DNA of 64,000 nucleotides from Pseudoxanthomonas sp. Root65 (GTDB taxonomy: Bacteria > Pseudomonadota > Gammaproteobacteria > Xanthomonadales > Xanthomonadaceae). The stretch spans positions 1,835,133-1,899,132 of the forward strand of contig NZ_LMHA01000001.1 of the NCBI RefSeq assembly GCF_001427635.1, written 5' to 3'. The translations under genes and the position numbers were made by a program. Under the pieces are notes generated by a model. It worked only from the letters and a program-made list of their open reading frames with translations, was not told where the DNA came from and ran no database searches. Below are positions 43,277-51,418 of this stretch, piece after piece. The stretch's first letter is position 1. Each line of letters starts with the position of its first letter.

Positions 43277-44701
43277 TCACTGCGCGGGCAACACCTGCGC
43301 CGGTCCGCCGGTGACCTTGCCGCGCGTCTTCGCGGTTTCGCCCAGGTAGGCGAGCGCGAACTGGGTGAACTTGACGCTGTGCTGCGCGCTTTCGCCCATC
43401 GTCGCCAAAGTGTCGTACGGCGTGTGGATGTAGCGGAAGCTGCCGTTCGGATCGCCGGCCTCGAACATCATCGCCGCCGGATAGCCGGCGTTGGTCCACG
43501 ACGCATGGTCCGAGCATGCATACCCGCACGCCACGCTGCCGCGGGTCAGGCCCATCGGCGCCAGGTAGGTGTCGAACAGGGTGATGAAGAAGCTCTTCAA
43601 CTCGGCGTTGGAGTAGTCGCTGATCAGCTTCATGTCGGTCACCGCACCGGCCTTGTAGTTGGTCATGTCCACCTGCAGCACGCTGACCACGTTGACGCCG
43701 CTGGCACGGAACGACTGCGCGATGGCGTTCGACCCGCGCAGGCCGACTTCTTCCGCCGCATAGCCCATGAACTTCACCGTGCGCCGCGGCTGCCAGCCGT
43801 CGGCCAGGGCGATGCGCAGCGTCTCGGTGAGCGTGGCGATGCCGGAGGCGTCGTCGTCGGCGCCGGGCGCGTGCTGGTTGGGGTCGTAGGGATTGCTGCC
43901 GTTGATCGAATCCAGGTGCGCGCCCAGCACCACCACCTCGTTGGGCAGGTCCCAGCCGGGGATGGTGAGGATGACCGACGGCTGCGTGCCGCAATTGCTG
44001 CACGCGGTGAACAGTTCGGTGGTGATGTCGCTGCGGCCGGCGGCCAGCGACTGCCAATGCGTGCGGATCCACTCGGCCGAGGTCTTGCCGTGGCTGCTGG
44101 CGAAGTAGCGGTTGCGGTAGCCCGACAGGTGGTTGATGGTGTCGTACAGGCGCTGCTCCTGCACCTGCGGCAGCCAGCGGTTCACGGTGGTCCGGTTGTC
44201 GAGCGTGTAGCCGGCGAGCATCGACGTCGCCATCGCCTGCTTGGCGCGGTCCGCCTGCACGAAGGCCTCGGCCTGCGCGCGTGTCGGGAAGGCGAAGTAA
44301 CCGCCGCAGCGGCGTTCGTTGACGTGCACGTGTTCGCTGATCGCCCCCAGGCGATCGGCCCGCGTTTCGGCAATCACCAATGGCTGGCCGGTACTGTCGT
44401 GCTGCGTGACCGCCTCGCGGCCCAGGCCACGGATACCCTGCCAGGTGTCGCGTGAGGTCACGATGTAGACCGGGGCGAAGGGGTCGGTGGGTGAGGGTGC
44501 GGCGGATTGCGCGGTCGGGGCGCGGGGCGTGGCCGGCGCTGGCGCGACACGTTCGACGGCAGTCGCGTTCCAGCGCAGCGCGAAAGACGACGCCTGCGCG
44601 CGCGTGCCGGACGCCTGCACCGCCTGCAGCGCGTCCGAGCGCAGCAGCAACAGGCTGACCAGCAGGGAAAACAGCAGCTTCGCCGGCAAGAACGGTTTCA
44701 T
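43277..44701 (-). CDS. Secreted M28-family zinc aminopeptidase
   Basis: Protein of 474 aa with signal peptide (LLFSLLVSLLLLRSDALQA). Peptidase M28 metal ligands are in order: GAHLDSI (His), GADDDASGIA (bridging Asp), YAAEEVGLRGS (catalytic Glu-Glu), QVDMTNY (Asp), YIHTPYDTL (His). It also has CGYACSDHASWTNAGYPA with a disulfide-type Cys pair. Closest in layout to the Aeromonas/Vibrio leucyl aminopeptidases. Probably acts in peptide nutrition outside the inner membrane. Confidence 0.94.
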   Translation of the reverse strand: MKPFLPAKLLFSLLVSLLLLRSDALQAVQASGTRAQASSFALRWNATAVERVAPAPATPRAPTAQSAAPSPTDPFAPVYIVTSRDTWQGIRGLGREAVTQHDSTGQPLVIAETRADRLGAISEHVHVNERRCGGYFAFPTRAQAEAFVQADRAKQAMATSMLAGYTLDNRTTVNRWLPQVQEQRLYDTINHLSGYRNRYFASSHGKTSAEWIRTHWQSLAAGRSDITTELFTACSNCGTQPSVILTIPGWDLPNEVVVLGAHLDSINGSNPYDPNQHAPGADDDASGIATLTETLRIALADGWQPRRTVKFMGYAAEEVGLRGSNAIAQSFRASGVNVVSVLQVDMTNYKAGAVTDMKLISDYSNAELKSFFITLFDTYLAPMGLTRGSVACGYACSDHASWTNAGYPAAMMFEAGDPNGSFRYIHTPYDTLATMGESAQHSVKFTQFALAYLGETAKTRGKVTGGPAQVLPAQ

Positions 44702-44929
44702 CGTCGCCTCCCCCGGAGGACGCCTGCAGCCATGGCCGTCACGCTACCACTTTCGTGGTGGGGGCATGGGGGAGGCGGCAGTGGGCTGGGATGAGCGTAC
44801 GCACCCGTGCGTCGTGCGGCATGCGCGTCCCACCGTTGGCCATCCTCTTGTGTCGCCCCCCCTCACCACCGCCTGACGCCATACCTCATGCATGGCATAG
44901 TCCAACCCCATCGGCCCTGGGGAAGCGGC

Positions 44930-45247
44930 ATGACCATTCGTGACCACCTGCGCAAGCGAAAAGCGCGCTACCTCTGGATCGGCGTGGTGTGCCTGGTGAC
45001 GGCGTTCGTGCTGATCGTCACCCATGAGATTACGGATCGGAATATCTACAGCCACATGGCACTCGCTTTGCTGCTGGCCTACATGGCCTGCATCGTCCTC
45101 TCGCGCAGCATCGCCTGCCCGCGCTGCCGGAGCGCGGTCGGCGGCTATACCAGTTGGCTCAACCTGCGCCCGAATGCAGTTGCCCGGCGCATCAACTTCT
45201 GCGCGCACTGCGGGGTGGATTTCGACGCGCCTGTCGCGCGCGCCTGA
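44930..45247 (+). CDS. Small membrane protein with C-terminal zinc ribbon
   Basis: Protein of 105 aa with a basic start (MTIRDHLRKRKARYLW), two adjacent helices (IGVVCLVTAFVLIVTHEIT; MALALLLAYMACIVL) and a cytoplasmic ACPRCRSAVGG ... FCAHCGVDF zinc-ribbon. GGGGAAGCGGC precedes the ATG at 44930. Unknown role. Confidence 0.8.
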   Translation: MTIRDHLRKRKARYLWIGVVCLVTAFVLIVTHEITDRNIYSHMALALLLAYMACIVLSRSIACPRCRSAVGGYTSWLNLRPNAVARRINFCAHCGVDFDAPVARA

Positions 45248-45285
45248 TCAGCATGCCGCACGCTGATCCGCGCTCTGTCGGCTGC

Positions 45286-45374
45286 GTAGCCCGGTCCGCG
45301 CAGCGAACCCGGGATGGCTTGCCACGGAAGCCGTCCGAGTCCGCGGGTGCGGCCGTTGGCCGTACCCGGGCTAC
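45286..45374. repeat. REP pair (BIME-like), family II, copy 6 (diverged)
   Basis: GTAGCCCGGTCCGCGCAGCG... and an inverted mate ending CGTACCCGGGCTAC. More diverged than the other five pairs. Confidence 0.82.
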
Positions 45375-45437
45375 GTGTCAGTCACTCGCTTCACGCATAC
45401 CCGGATAGGCTGGAACCCTCTCCCACGAGGCACCGCC

Positions 45438-45683
45438 ATGGAATCCACCGTCCACCCCTTCTCCGACCTGTTCGCCCAGCTCGGCCTGCCCGACGACAAC
45501 ACCAGCATCCAGCAGTTCATCGCCGCCCATTCCCCGCTGCCCAACGACATGCGGCTGGAGGAAGCCCCGTTCTGGTCGCCCGCGCAGGCGCAGTTGCTGC
45601 GCGAAGAGCGGCTGGACGATGCCGACTGGGCGATGGTGGTGGATCGTTTGAACGTGGCGCTGCACGCCAGCCCGAACCCCTAG
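45438..45683 (+). CDS. DUF2789 family protein
   Basis: Soluble protein of 81 aa matching DUF2789 along its whole length: HPFSDLFAQLGLPDD, IQQFIAAHSPLP, RLEEAPFWSPAQAQLLREE, DADWAMVVDRLN. No function is established for the family. Its TAG stop is in CCCCTAGGGCGGGCTC, the head of a family III-like palindrome. Confidence 0.9.
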   Translation: MESTVHPFSDLFAQLGLPDDNTSIQQFIAAHSPLPNDMRLEEAPFWSPAQAQLLREERLDDADWAMVVDRLNVALHASPNP

Positions 45684-45707
45684 GGCGGGCTCAAGCCCGC
45701 CATCGCG
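45680..45707 (+). repeat. Family III-like palindrome with CTAG head
   Basis: TAGGGCGGGCTCAAGCCCGC: a 7-bp GCGGGCT/AGCCCGC stem. It overlaps the DUF2789 stop. A related GTAGGGCGAGCTCAAGCCCG lies at 46273-46299. Confidence 0.75.
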
Positions 45708-45834
45708 GACGATCAAATGCAACACGGTGGCCTAGCGCCCACCTTGCGTCTCAGTCGCGCGTGGCATAGTTCGGCGCATGGGAATACATGCCGAAAAACG
45801 CGGTGGCGATGATGTCGTAGGACAACGTCTCGCC

Positions 45835-46266
45835 ATGCGAGCGCCCGAGAATCCGTACCAGCCGCCTTCTGCGGTGATCGAAGCTGGGTCCCCGCGTCCC
45901 GCACAGCCCGTTGGTCGCCGGCCGTATTCCCTGTGGGTGGTGCTCGCGTGCTACGTAATCTACAACCTGCTTGAAGCAGTCTCGTGGCTGGCGGTCCTGC
46001 CGCGGGACGACGACCTCACCGGCGTGGTGGGGAGTGCCTTCTATTCGCTTGGCATCGCAATCTGCCTGTGGCGGGGCGTGAACTGGGTGCGATGGTGGGT
46101 CGTGCTCACCACGCTGCTGACTCTGCTCTTGTTGATGTTCATGGTCACGCGCGGCATCGCAGACAACAACCGCGTTGTGGTGATCGCGTGTCTCCTGCGC
46201 ATCACCGTAGCCTTCCTGTTGTTCCTGCCGTCAGTGCGCCGATGGTTCGTACCTCGCGGCGCCTGA
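45835..46266 (+). CDS. Small four-helix membrane protein, paralogue of 30950-31375
   Basis: Protein of 143 aa. It begins MRAPENPYQPPSAVIEAG, aligning with MTEAPNPYDAPHAV of the paralogue, which supports the ATG at 45835 over the upstream one at 45778. Four helices follow (LWVVLACYVIYNLLEAVSWL first), then WVRWWVVLTTLLTLLLLMFM and LLRITVAFLLFLPSVRRWF. Function unknown. Confidence 0.78.
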   Translation: MRAPENPYQPPSAVIEAGSPRPAQPVGRRPYSLWVVLACYVIYNLLEAVSWLAVLPRDDDLTGVVGSAFYSLGIAICLWRGVNWVRWWVVLTTLLTLLLLMFMVTRGIADNNRVVVIACLLRITVAFLLFLPSVRRWFVPRGA

Positions 46267-46526
46267 GTCCGTAGGGCGAGCTCAAGCCCGTCATTGCGCG
46301 CGCCCTGCTAGCGTCCGCGTGAGCCTGCTGCCGCAAATGTAAATGGACGCGGACCTCCGCACCGACGCAGACTGCCCGCGTCGGGAGCGTGTGGAATACA
46401 ACACCCTCCACGGGAAATACACACGACCGTCCTTGACTCCGGTGATCCACTCCCGACACCTCTCGCCGCGCGCCGGCATCGGCGGCCAGACGCAGACCGC
46501 CATCTTCATTCCGATGCGATCACGCG

Positions 46527-46550
46527 CGGTGGGCCAAGGCCCACCCTACG
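46527..46550. repeat. Family III palindrome
   Basis: GGTGGGCCAAGGCCCACC then CTAC. The TAG on the minus strand (46546-46548) is the stop codon of the leftward 78-aa gene. Confidence 0.82.
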
Positions 46551-46782
46551 TGGAGGTGGCGTCGTCCACCCAGCCGTTCGCGCGGGCCAGGGCGATGGCG
46601 GCGTTCTCGGCGGATTCGCGCGTGGCGTAGCGCGTGCGCGTGACCACGTCGGCGCGGGCGCGGCCATCGGCGATGCGGAACATGGCGCGGCCCTGCCAGT
46701 AGGTGACGCCGAGCGGATCGACTTTCTGCAGCGTCTGCACGGTCAGCTGGCGGCCGTCTTCGGTGATCGTCTTGACGCTCAT
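46546..46782 (-). CDS. Small soluble protein, unknown function
   Basis: Protein of 78 aa: MSVKTITEDGRQLTVQTLQK, then VDPLGVTYWQGRAMFRIADG, ending IALARANGWVDDATST. Looks like a compact alpha/beta fold with no recognised family. Stop codon supplied by the adjoining palindrome. Confidence 0.65.
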   Translation of the reverse strand: MSVKTITEDGRQLTVQTLQKVDPLGVTYWQGRAMFRIADGRARADVVTRTRYATRESAENAAIALARANGWVDDATST

Positions 46783-46963
46783 GCCACGACCTTACCTCCA
46801 AACGCGGGCAGTTGTCGCCACGGCCGCGGGAGGCGCGCGACGGCGGCCGCATCGGGGGAGGGAAGGCACATGCCCCCGCAGGCACACCGTCGTCGTGGTC
46901 GCGCATCCGTTCTACCTGCGTGACGCGTAGCGCTGGAGCCTCCCGCCGAAAAACGGAATCCCG

Positions 46964-47353
46964 ATGCGCCTGTTTCTGATCGCCGCCGCCGCGCTGTCCT
47001 TGTCCATGCCCCTGCAGGCCACGTCGCTGGACGGGGCCTGGGTGGTGGACCTGTCCACCCAGCCGGACACGCCCTATACGCAGCCCATGCGACTCACGCT
47101 CAACGCCGACGGCACGGTGACGGGCAGCTTCTACAACAGCGTCATCGAGGCCGGCCGGTGGAAGGAAAGCCGCGGCCGCCTGTGCGCCAGTTTCCGCACT
47201 ACCGATGGCGTGGGGCCGTACCACACCGCGGTCTGCCTGACCGGCGACACCGCCAGTGGACAGACCTGGGCCGAGCACCGCGACTTCCTGTTCAACTGGA
47301 ACGCCACGCGTGCGCCGGTCGCCAGCGAGCCTGGATCCACGCCCGGGCGTTGA
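46964..47353 (+). CDS. Small secreted lipocalin-like protein
   Basis: Protein of 129 aa with signal peptide (LFLIAAAALSLSMPLQATS). The mature region starts LDGAWVVDLSTQPDTPYTQP and continues MRLTLNADGTVTGSFYNSVI, a beta-rich pattern with a G-x-W opening as in small lipocalin-like domains. Two Cys (LCASF, AVCLTG) probably form a disulfide. Function unknown. Confidence 0.75.
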   Translation: MRLFLIAAAALSLSMPLQATSLDGAWVVDLSTQPDTPYTQPMRLTLNADGTVTGSFYNSVIEAGRWKESRGRLCASFRTTDGVGPYHTAVCLTGDTASGQTWAEHRDFLFNWNATRAPVASEPGSTPGR

Positions 47354-47401
47354 CCGCGCCGCACGTTGTCGACAGGCGGCGCATCGTCCGTGCGTGACGT
47401 A

Positions 47402-48064
47402 TCAGCGCTTGGCGTAGCCGATCCACGCGAACAGCGGGCGGCCGAACAGCAGGCACAGCAGCGACAGCACGACCACCGCGCCCAGGTGCCACAGCAGCAC
47501 CATCAGCGCGGTCTCGCCGCCGTGGTACAGGCTGACGCCGGCGGCGGACAGCGCGGCCGCGCTCAGCGCCACCAGCATCGCCGTCGGCGCGGGCCGCACC
47601 ACGCCGGCGTGGCGCACCATCACCAGCATCAGCAGGCCCAGCGGCACGCTGGTCATGGTGATGGCCACGGCGCATTCCGAACTGACCGCTTCCATCAGGA
47701 AGGCATCCGCGCCCATGCGCACGTAGTCGCGCAGGCAGCCCCAGCCCAGCCCGGCCAGCCACAGCAGCAGCGCCGGCAGCGGCAGCCACATCCAGTGCGG
47801 TGAGCGCCCCGGTACGCTGATCTGGAACACCGCGTACGCCGCCAGCAGCCCGGTCAGCACACTGGCGATCCATTCCAGCATCAGCGGCGCCTGCGCCAGG
47901 TCCGCCCTCAGGCCGGTGCGCAGGCCGTAGACCGAGGCGATCATCGCGATCAGTAGCGTGGCCAGCGCCACCCACACCGCGGTGCGGCGCAGCGGCGAGG
48001 ACAGCGGGCGCACCGGTTCGGCACGCGCGGCCAACTGGTCGATCAGGCGGCGGGTATCAGTCAT
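47402..48064 (-). CDS. nrsF: NrsF-type (DUF1109) anti-sigma factor
   Basis: Protein of 220 aa. A cytoplasmic N-terminal helix (TDTRRLIDQLAARAEPVRPL) precedes six membrane helices; the pattern and ending LFGRPLFAWIGYAKR match DUF1109/NrsF. In Caulobacter NrsF holds sigma-F at the membrane and releases it under metal or chromate stress through two Cys; here Cys residues occur in GWGCLRD and SSECAVA. The start overlaps the sigma gene end by eight bases. Confidence 0.88.
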   Translation of the reverse strand: MTDTRRLIDQLAARAEPVRPLSSPLRRTAVWVALATLLIAMIASVYGLRTGLRADLAQAPLMLEWIASVLTGLLAAYAVFQISVPGRSPHWMWLPLPALLLWLAGLGWGCLRDYVRMGADAFLMEAVSSECAVAITMTSVPLGLLMLVMVRHAGVVRPAPTAMLVALSAAALSAAGVSLYHGGETALMVLLWHLGAVVVLSLLCLLFGRPLFAWIGYAKR

Positions 48065-48716
48065 GGGGGACGTCCTCTTTGCCCAGGGCGTGCCGGAGCG
48101 ATTTCAGCGCGCGGTGGCAGGCCACCTTCAGCGCGCTGACGCTCTGTCGGCTTTCCGACGAGGCTTCATTCAACGACAGGTCTTTCAGGTGCACCAGTTC
48201 GATGGCCTGCTGCTGGCGCGGCGTCAGGTCCGCCACTGCGCGGCGCACGTGCTGCGCGGCCTGGCCGCGGGCGAGGGCGTCCTCGGGCCCGGGGCTGTCC
48301 TCGTCGATGCGGTCGAACGGTTCCTCGGCCAGCACTTCGTGCTCCACGCGCCGCGCGCGCCGGCGCAGCACGTCGATGCAGCGGCGCGTGGCGATGGTGG
48401 CCAGCCAGGGCTTGAACGGGCGTCCGGGTTCGTAGGTGTGGCGCACGCCGTGCACGATGATGAGGATGTCCTGCACGGCGTCTTCGGCGTCCTCGCGGTT
48501 GCCCAGGTAGCGGCGCGCGATGGCGCGCAGGTACGGCGCGATGGCGTTGAGCAGGGCGTGGTACGCCGCGTTGTCGCCGCCCTGCGCGCGCCCCATCCAC
48601 GCGCTCCACGCGTCGTCGTCGCCCGCAGGCGTCTGCAGGGCGTCGGCAGGCATCGCATCGGTGCGCTGCGGCTCGACCACGACGGGTGACGGGAAAGCGA
48701 GGAGGGTGGCCATCAT
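48057..48716 (-). CDS. sigF: ECF sigma factor (SigF-like)
   Basis: Protein of 219 aa. Sigma region 2 is NAAYHALLNAIAPYLRAIAR through EDAVQDILIIVHGVRHTY and KPWLATIATRRCID. Region 4 is DLTPRQQQAIELVHLKDLSL then VSALKVACHRALKSLRHAL. It pairs with NrsF downstream and sits behind the bufferin genes, as in Caulobacter, where sigma-F controls its own operon. The start is uncertain: ATG 48716 is chosen, with no strong ribosome site; a TTG at 48740 is the alternative. Confidence 0.9.
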   Translation of the reverse strand: MMATLLAFPSPVVVEPQRTDAMPADALQTPAGDDDAWSAWMGRAQGGDNAAYHALLNAIAPYLRAIARRYLGNREDAEDAVQDILIIVHGVRHTYEPGRPFKPWLATIATRRCIDVLRRRARRVEHEVLAEEPFDRIDEDSPGPEDALARGQAAQHVRRAVADLTPRQQQAIELVHLKDLSLNEASSESRQSVSALKVACHRALKSLRHALGKEDVPHD

Positions 48717-48741
48717 GCGGCTCGCGTCGGTGGCTGCCAAG

Positions 48742-49275
48742 TCAACGCGCGGACACGCCGTAGCGGCGTGCGATCAGGGCGTCCAGCGACAGCACGCCCG
48801 GTCCGCGCGCCATGACGTACAGCAGCGACACCGCCCACAGGCCGTGCGTCGCGAACGCGGCCGGATATACGAAGACCTGGATCACCAGCGTCATCGCCAG
48901 CAGCGCCAGCGCCGACAGCCGGCTGGCCAGGCCGATCACCAGCAGCAGCGGGAACACATGCTCGGCGACGGCCGCGAGATACGTGGCCAGCTCGGGCGGC
49001 AGCAGCGGCAGCGCGTACTCGCTGCGGAACAGTTCGATCGCGTTCTCCGATAGGCGCGGCCATCCCAGCTGCACCGTGCCACCGAGCGGGTCCAGCACCA
49101 GCCCTTCGATCTTGGTCTGCCCCGACAGCCAGAACGTCACCGCCACCGACACGCGCGCCAGCAATGCGATCAGGCTGTGCGGGATGCGCGCGACGTGCGC
49201 CAGCGCGTCGGCCAGGCGCTGCCCGGCGCCGCGACGCGGTTGTGCGGTCATGGGAGAGGTATCGAGGGTGCTCAC
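48742..49275 (-). CDS. DoxX-family membrane protein of the bufferin operon
   Basis: Protein of 177 aa with four membrane helices, recognisable by LIALLARVSVAVTFWLSGQTKI, PELATYLAAVAEHVFPLLLV, RLSALALLAMTLVIQVFVYP and GLWAVSLLYVMARGPGVLSL. It probably assists redox steps or copper handling; DoxX genes commonly accompany bufferin genes. The GTG start at 49275 lies 2 bp past the BufC stop, so translational coupling is likely. Confidence 0.88.
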   Translation of the reverse strand: MSTLDTSPMTAQPRRGAGQRLADALAHVARIPHSLIALLARVSVAVTFWLSGQTKIEGLVLDPLGGTVQLGWPRLSENAIELFRSEYALPLLPPELATYLAAVAEHVFPLLLVIGLASRLSALALLAMTLVIQVFVYPAAFATHGLWAVSLLYVMARGPGVLSLDALIARRYGVSAR

Positions 49276-49276
49276 A

Positions 49277-50065
49277 TCAGGACTCCGGTGGAAGGTCGAA
49301 GGCAATGGCCAGGCCATGCGCCAGCAGCAGGGCGAACAGCGCGCCGTCATCGGTGTGCGGCGAGGACGCATGCGCCAGGGCGAAGGCGTCGCCGAGCGTG
49401 CGGCCGGCAGCGAGTGCCTCGAGCCAGGCGAGGGCGCCGATGGGCAGTGCGGTCACGCGGACGTCCAAGCGCGGGCGTGCGACCAGGACGTCGTCGGGCA
49501 CGGTGGTGTCGATGCCATCCAGTCGCGCGTCGGCCGGATCGGACAGTCCCTGGTGCGCCTGCCATACGGTCAGCGCGGCATGTGACGCGCGGAACCACGC
49601 GCAAGCCGGATGCAGCACGACGCGCGTGCCGGGCAGGCGCGTCGGTGCCTGCAGCAGGGCGTGGTAGGCGGCGTCGGGCAGCGGCACGGCATCGGCGGCG
49701 TGGTAGGCGCGGATGCGCAGCGCTTCGATGCGCGCCACGTCGGCCAGGCCGGCGACCGCGGCGGCCGGCGCGAAGCCGGCGATGAAATCGGGGAAGTCCG
49801 ACGCATAGTCGGTCAGCACCGGTGATCGCGGCGGATCCGCCAGCACACGCTCGCACGCCATCGCGCGGAAGAACGTCTCGCCCACCAGCGCCTGCGTCAC
49901 CGGAAACGAGGCAGCCAGCGCATCGACCAGGCTGACGACGAAGGTGTTGCGATGGATCGCCAGGCGGCGTGCGGCGCGCTCGCCGGCGACGCTGGCAGGC
50001 AAGGCGGTCTCCGCATGCCGCAGCGCGGTCGCGAAGGCGCCGTGCAGGGTGGCTGCGGCGCTCAT
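49277..50065 (-). CDS. bufC: BufC/HvfC-like DUF2063 protein (RiPP recognition partner of the MNIO)
   Basis: Protein of 262 aa with an N-terminal DUF2063 domain: ALRHAETALPASVAGERAAR, LAIHRNTFVVSLVDALAASF, PVTQALVGETFFRAMA, DFPDFIAGFAPA. This is followed by a C-terminal winged-helix-like region. In related systems it brings the precursor peptide to the DUF692 enzyme. Its start overlaps the BufB stop by four bases (ATGA), supporting a heterodimer. Confidence 0.9.
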   Translation of the reverse strand: MSAAATLHGAFATALRHAETALPASVAGERAARRLAIHRNTFVVSLVDALAASFPVTQALVGETFFRAMACERVLADPPRSPVLTDYASDFPDFIAGFAPAAAVAGLADVARIEALRIRAYHAADAVPLPDAAYHALLQAPTRLPGTRVVLHPACAWFRASHAALTVWQAHQGLSDPADARLDGIDTTVPDDVLVARPRLDVRVTALPIGALAWLEALAAGRTLGDAFALAHASSPHTDDGALFALLLAHGLAIAFDLPPES

Positions 50066-50958
50066 GCCGCGGCGCGCCGGGTGGCCGCGTCGTCCAGCCA
50101 CGCCTGCGCCTGCCGCGCCTGCGCGCGCAGGGTGGCGTAGTCGGGCACGTGCGTGTCCCATTCGATCAGTGTGGGCAGCGGCCCGGTGCGGTCCAGGACG
50201 TGCCGGTACAGCGCCCAGACCGTGTCATCGACCGGCGCGCCGTGGTCGTCGATCAGCACCGTCTCGCCGGCGGCATCGACATCGCGCGCATGGCCGGCCA
50301 GGTGGATCTCGCACACTGCGTGCAGCGGCAGTGCGGCGAGATACGCGAGCGGATCGTGGCCCTGGTTGTGGCAGGACACGTGCACGTTGTTGACGTCCAG
50401 CAGCAGTGCGCAGCCGGTGCGCTGCACGATGGCCGCCAGCAGCTCGGGCTCGCTGTAGGTGCTGCCGGCGATGGGGAAATAGGTGCTGGGATTTTCCAGC
50501 AGCAGTTGCAGGCCCAGCTGTTCCTGCACCTGTTCGATATGCCGGCAGACGCGGGCCAGGCAGGCGGCGTCATAGCGCAGCGGCAGAAGGTCGTTGAAGA
50601 AGCGGCCGTCGTGCGTGGACCACGCCAGGTGTTCGGAGAACACGGCCGGCCGGTAGCGCGCGAGCAATGCCTGCACGCGGGCAAGATGGACGGTGTCGAG
50701 TGGCGCTTCGCCGCCCAGGGACAGGCCGACGCCATGCACGGAGAGCGGCAGCCGTTCGCACAGCGCGGACAGCTGCGCATGCGGAGGGCCACCCGCACCG
50801 AGATAGTTTTCCGCATGCACTTCGATGAAGCCGGGCGGCTGCGGGTCGGCGATCAGCCCATCGAAGTGCGCGGGCTTGAAACCGATGCCGGCCTGCGCGG
50901 GCAGGCCGGCATCGACCGGGAGACAGTCGGTGCCACGGGGAAGGGTCGCACGGGTCAC
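50062..50958 (-). CDS. bufB: BufB: multinuclear non-heme iron oxidase (DUF692, MNIO)
   Basis: TIM-barrel iron enzyme of 298 aa that modifies cysteines of the precursor peptide, converting them to thiooxazole-type groups in characterised bufferins. The metal-binding family motifs are present: EVHAENYLG, LSVHGVGLSLGG, FSEHLAWSTHDG, LLLENPSTYF, LLDVNNVHVSCHNQG, EIHLAGHARD, LIEWDTHVPDY. It lies 22 bp downstream of the precursor gene and overlaps bufC. Confidence 0.95.
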   Translation of the reverse strand: MTRATLPRGTDCLPVDAGLPAQAGIGFKPAHFDGLIADPQPPGFIEVHAENYLGAGGPPHAQLSALCERLPLSVHGVGLSLGGEAPLDTVHLARVQALLARYRPAVFSEHLAWSTHDGRFFNDLLPLRYDAACLARVCRHIEQVQEQLGLQLLLENPSTYFPIAGSTYSEPELLAAIVQRTGCALLLDVNNVHVSCHNQGHDPLAYLAALPLHAVCEIHLAGHARDVDAAGETVLIDDHGAPVDDTVWALYRHVLDRTGPLPTLIEWDTHVPDYATLRAQARQAQAWLDDAATRRAAA

Positions 50959-50980
50959 CGTCGCATCTCCAGCGTTGCGA

Positions 50981-51301
50981 TCAACCGGCCTTGGCAGGCT
51001 TGGGCGTGAACGCCGCTAGCTGGCCGAAGCCGGTCGGCGAGGTCTTCGACGCCATCTTGGTGCAGGTGCCGGCCGGCACGTACTTCCACGCGTTGGCCTG
51101 GTAATCGGTCTTCGAGGTACCGGCGCAGGTGGTGCCCGGACCGGCGGCGCAGTCGTTCTTGCCGGCCATGGCCACGCCGTAGCAGCGTTCCTTGGCGGCC
51201 TTGTCGGCGGCGGAGGCGGGCGTGGCGCCCATGGCCAGGGCCGAACCGAGGGCGGCGGCGAGGGCGAAGGCGGGGACGGCGGTGGTGAAGGGGCTGGACA
51301 T
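50981..51301 (-). CDS. bufA1: BufA1-like bufferin precursor (DUF2282)
   Basis: Precursor protein of 106 aa with an N-terminal signal peptide ([20 protein letters not shown], ending ASAAD). The mature core has four Cys, Cys40 ([14 protein letters not shown]), Cys51, Cys59 (GTTCAG) and Cys80 (PAGTCTKM), as in DUF2282 bufferins, which are RiPPs that bind copper in the periplasm. AGGAGACTTCC precedes the ATG. It is first in the operon with bufB, bufC, doxX, sigF and nrsF, and is preceded by a sigma-F-like promoter. Metal specificity is inferred. Confidence 0.93.
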   Translation of the reverse strand: MSSPFTTAVPAFALAAALGSALAMGATPASAADKAAKERCYGVAMAGKNDCAAGPGTTCAGTSKTDYQANAWKYVPAGTCTKMASKTSPTGFGQLAAFTPKPAKAG

Positions 51302-51368
51302 CGGGAAGTCTCCTGTAGGTGGACCGGAGGGGCCGGCACCGTGCCGGATGTCCCTCTCGCAGGAAGAC

Positions 51369-51394
51369 TTCGTACCGGGAGCGGAAAAGGTTAC
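51369..51394 (-). promoter_or_regulatory. SigF-type ECF promoter upstream of bufA1
   Basis: On the minus strand GTAACC (51389-51394), exactly 16 bp, then CGAA (51369-51372). This matches the GTAACC/CGAA elements reported for Caulobacter sigma-F targets, with the right spacing. It is 68 bp upstream of the bufA1 ATG. It suggests the sigma factor encoded at the operon end drives the whole operon, including itself. Confidence 0.75.
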
Positions 51395-51418
51395 GTCCGC
51401 CGTTGCGCGGACACGCGC

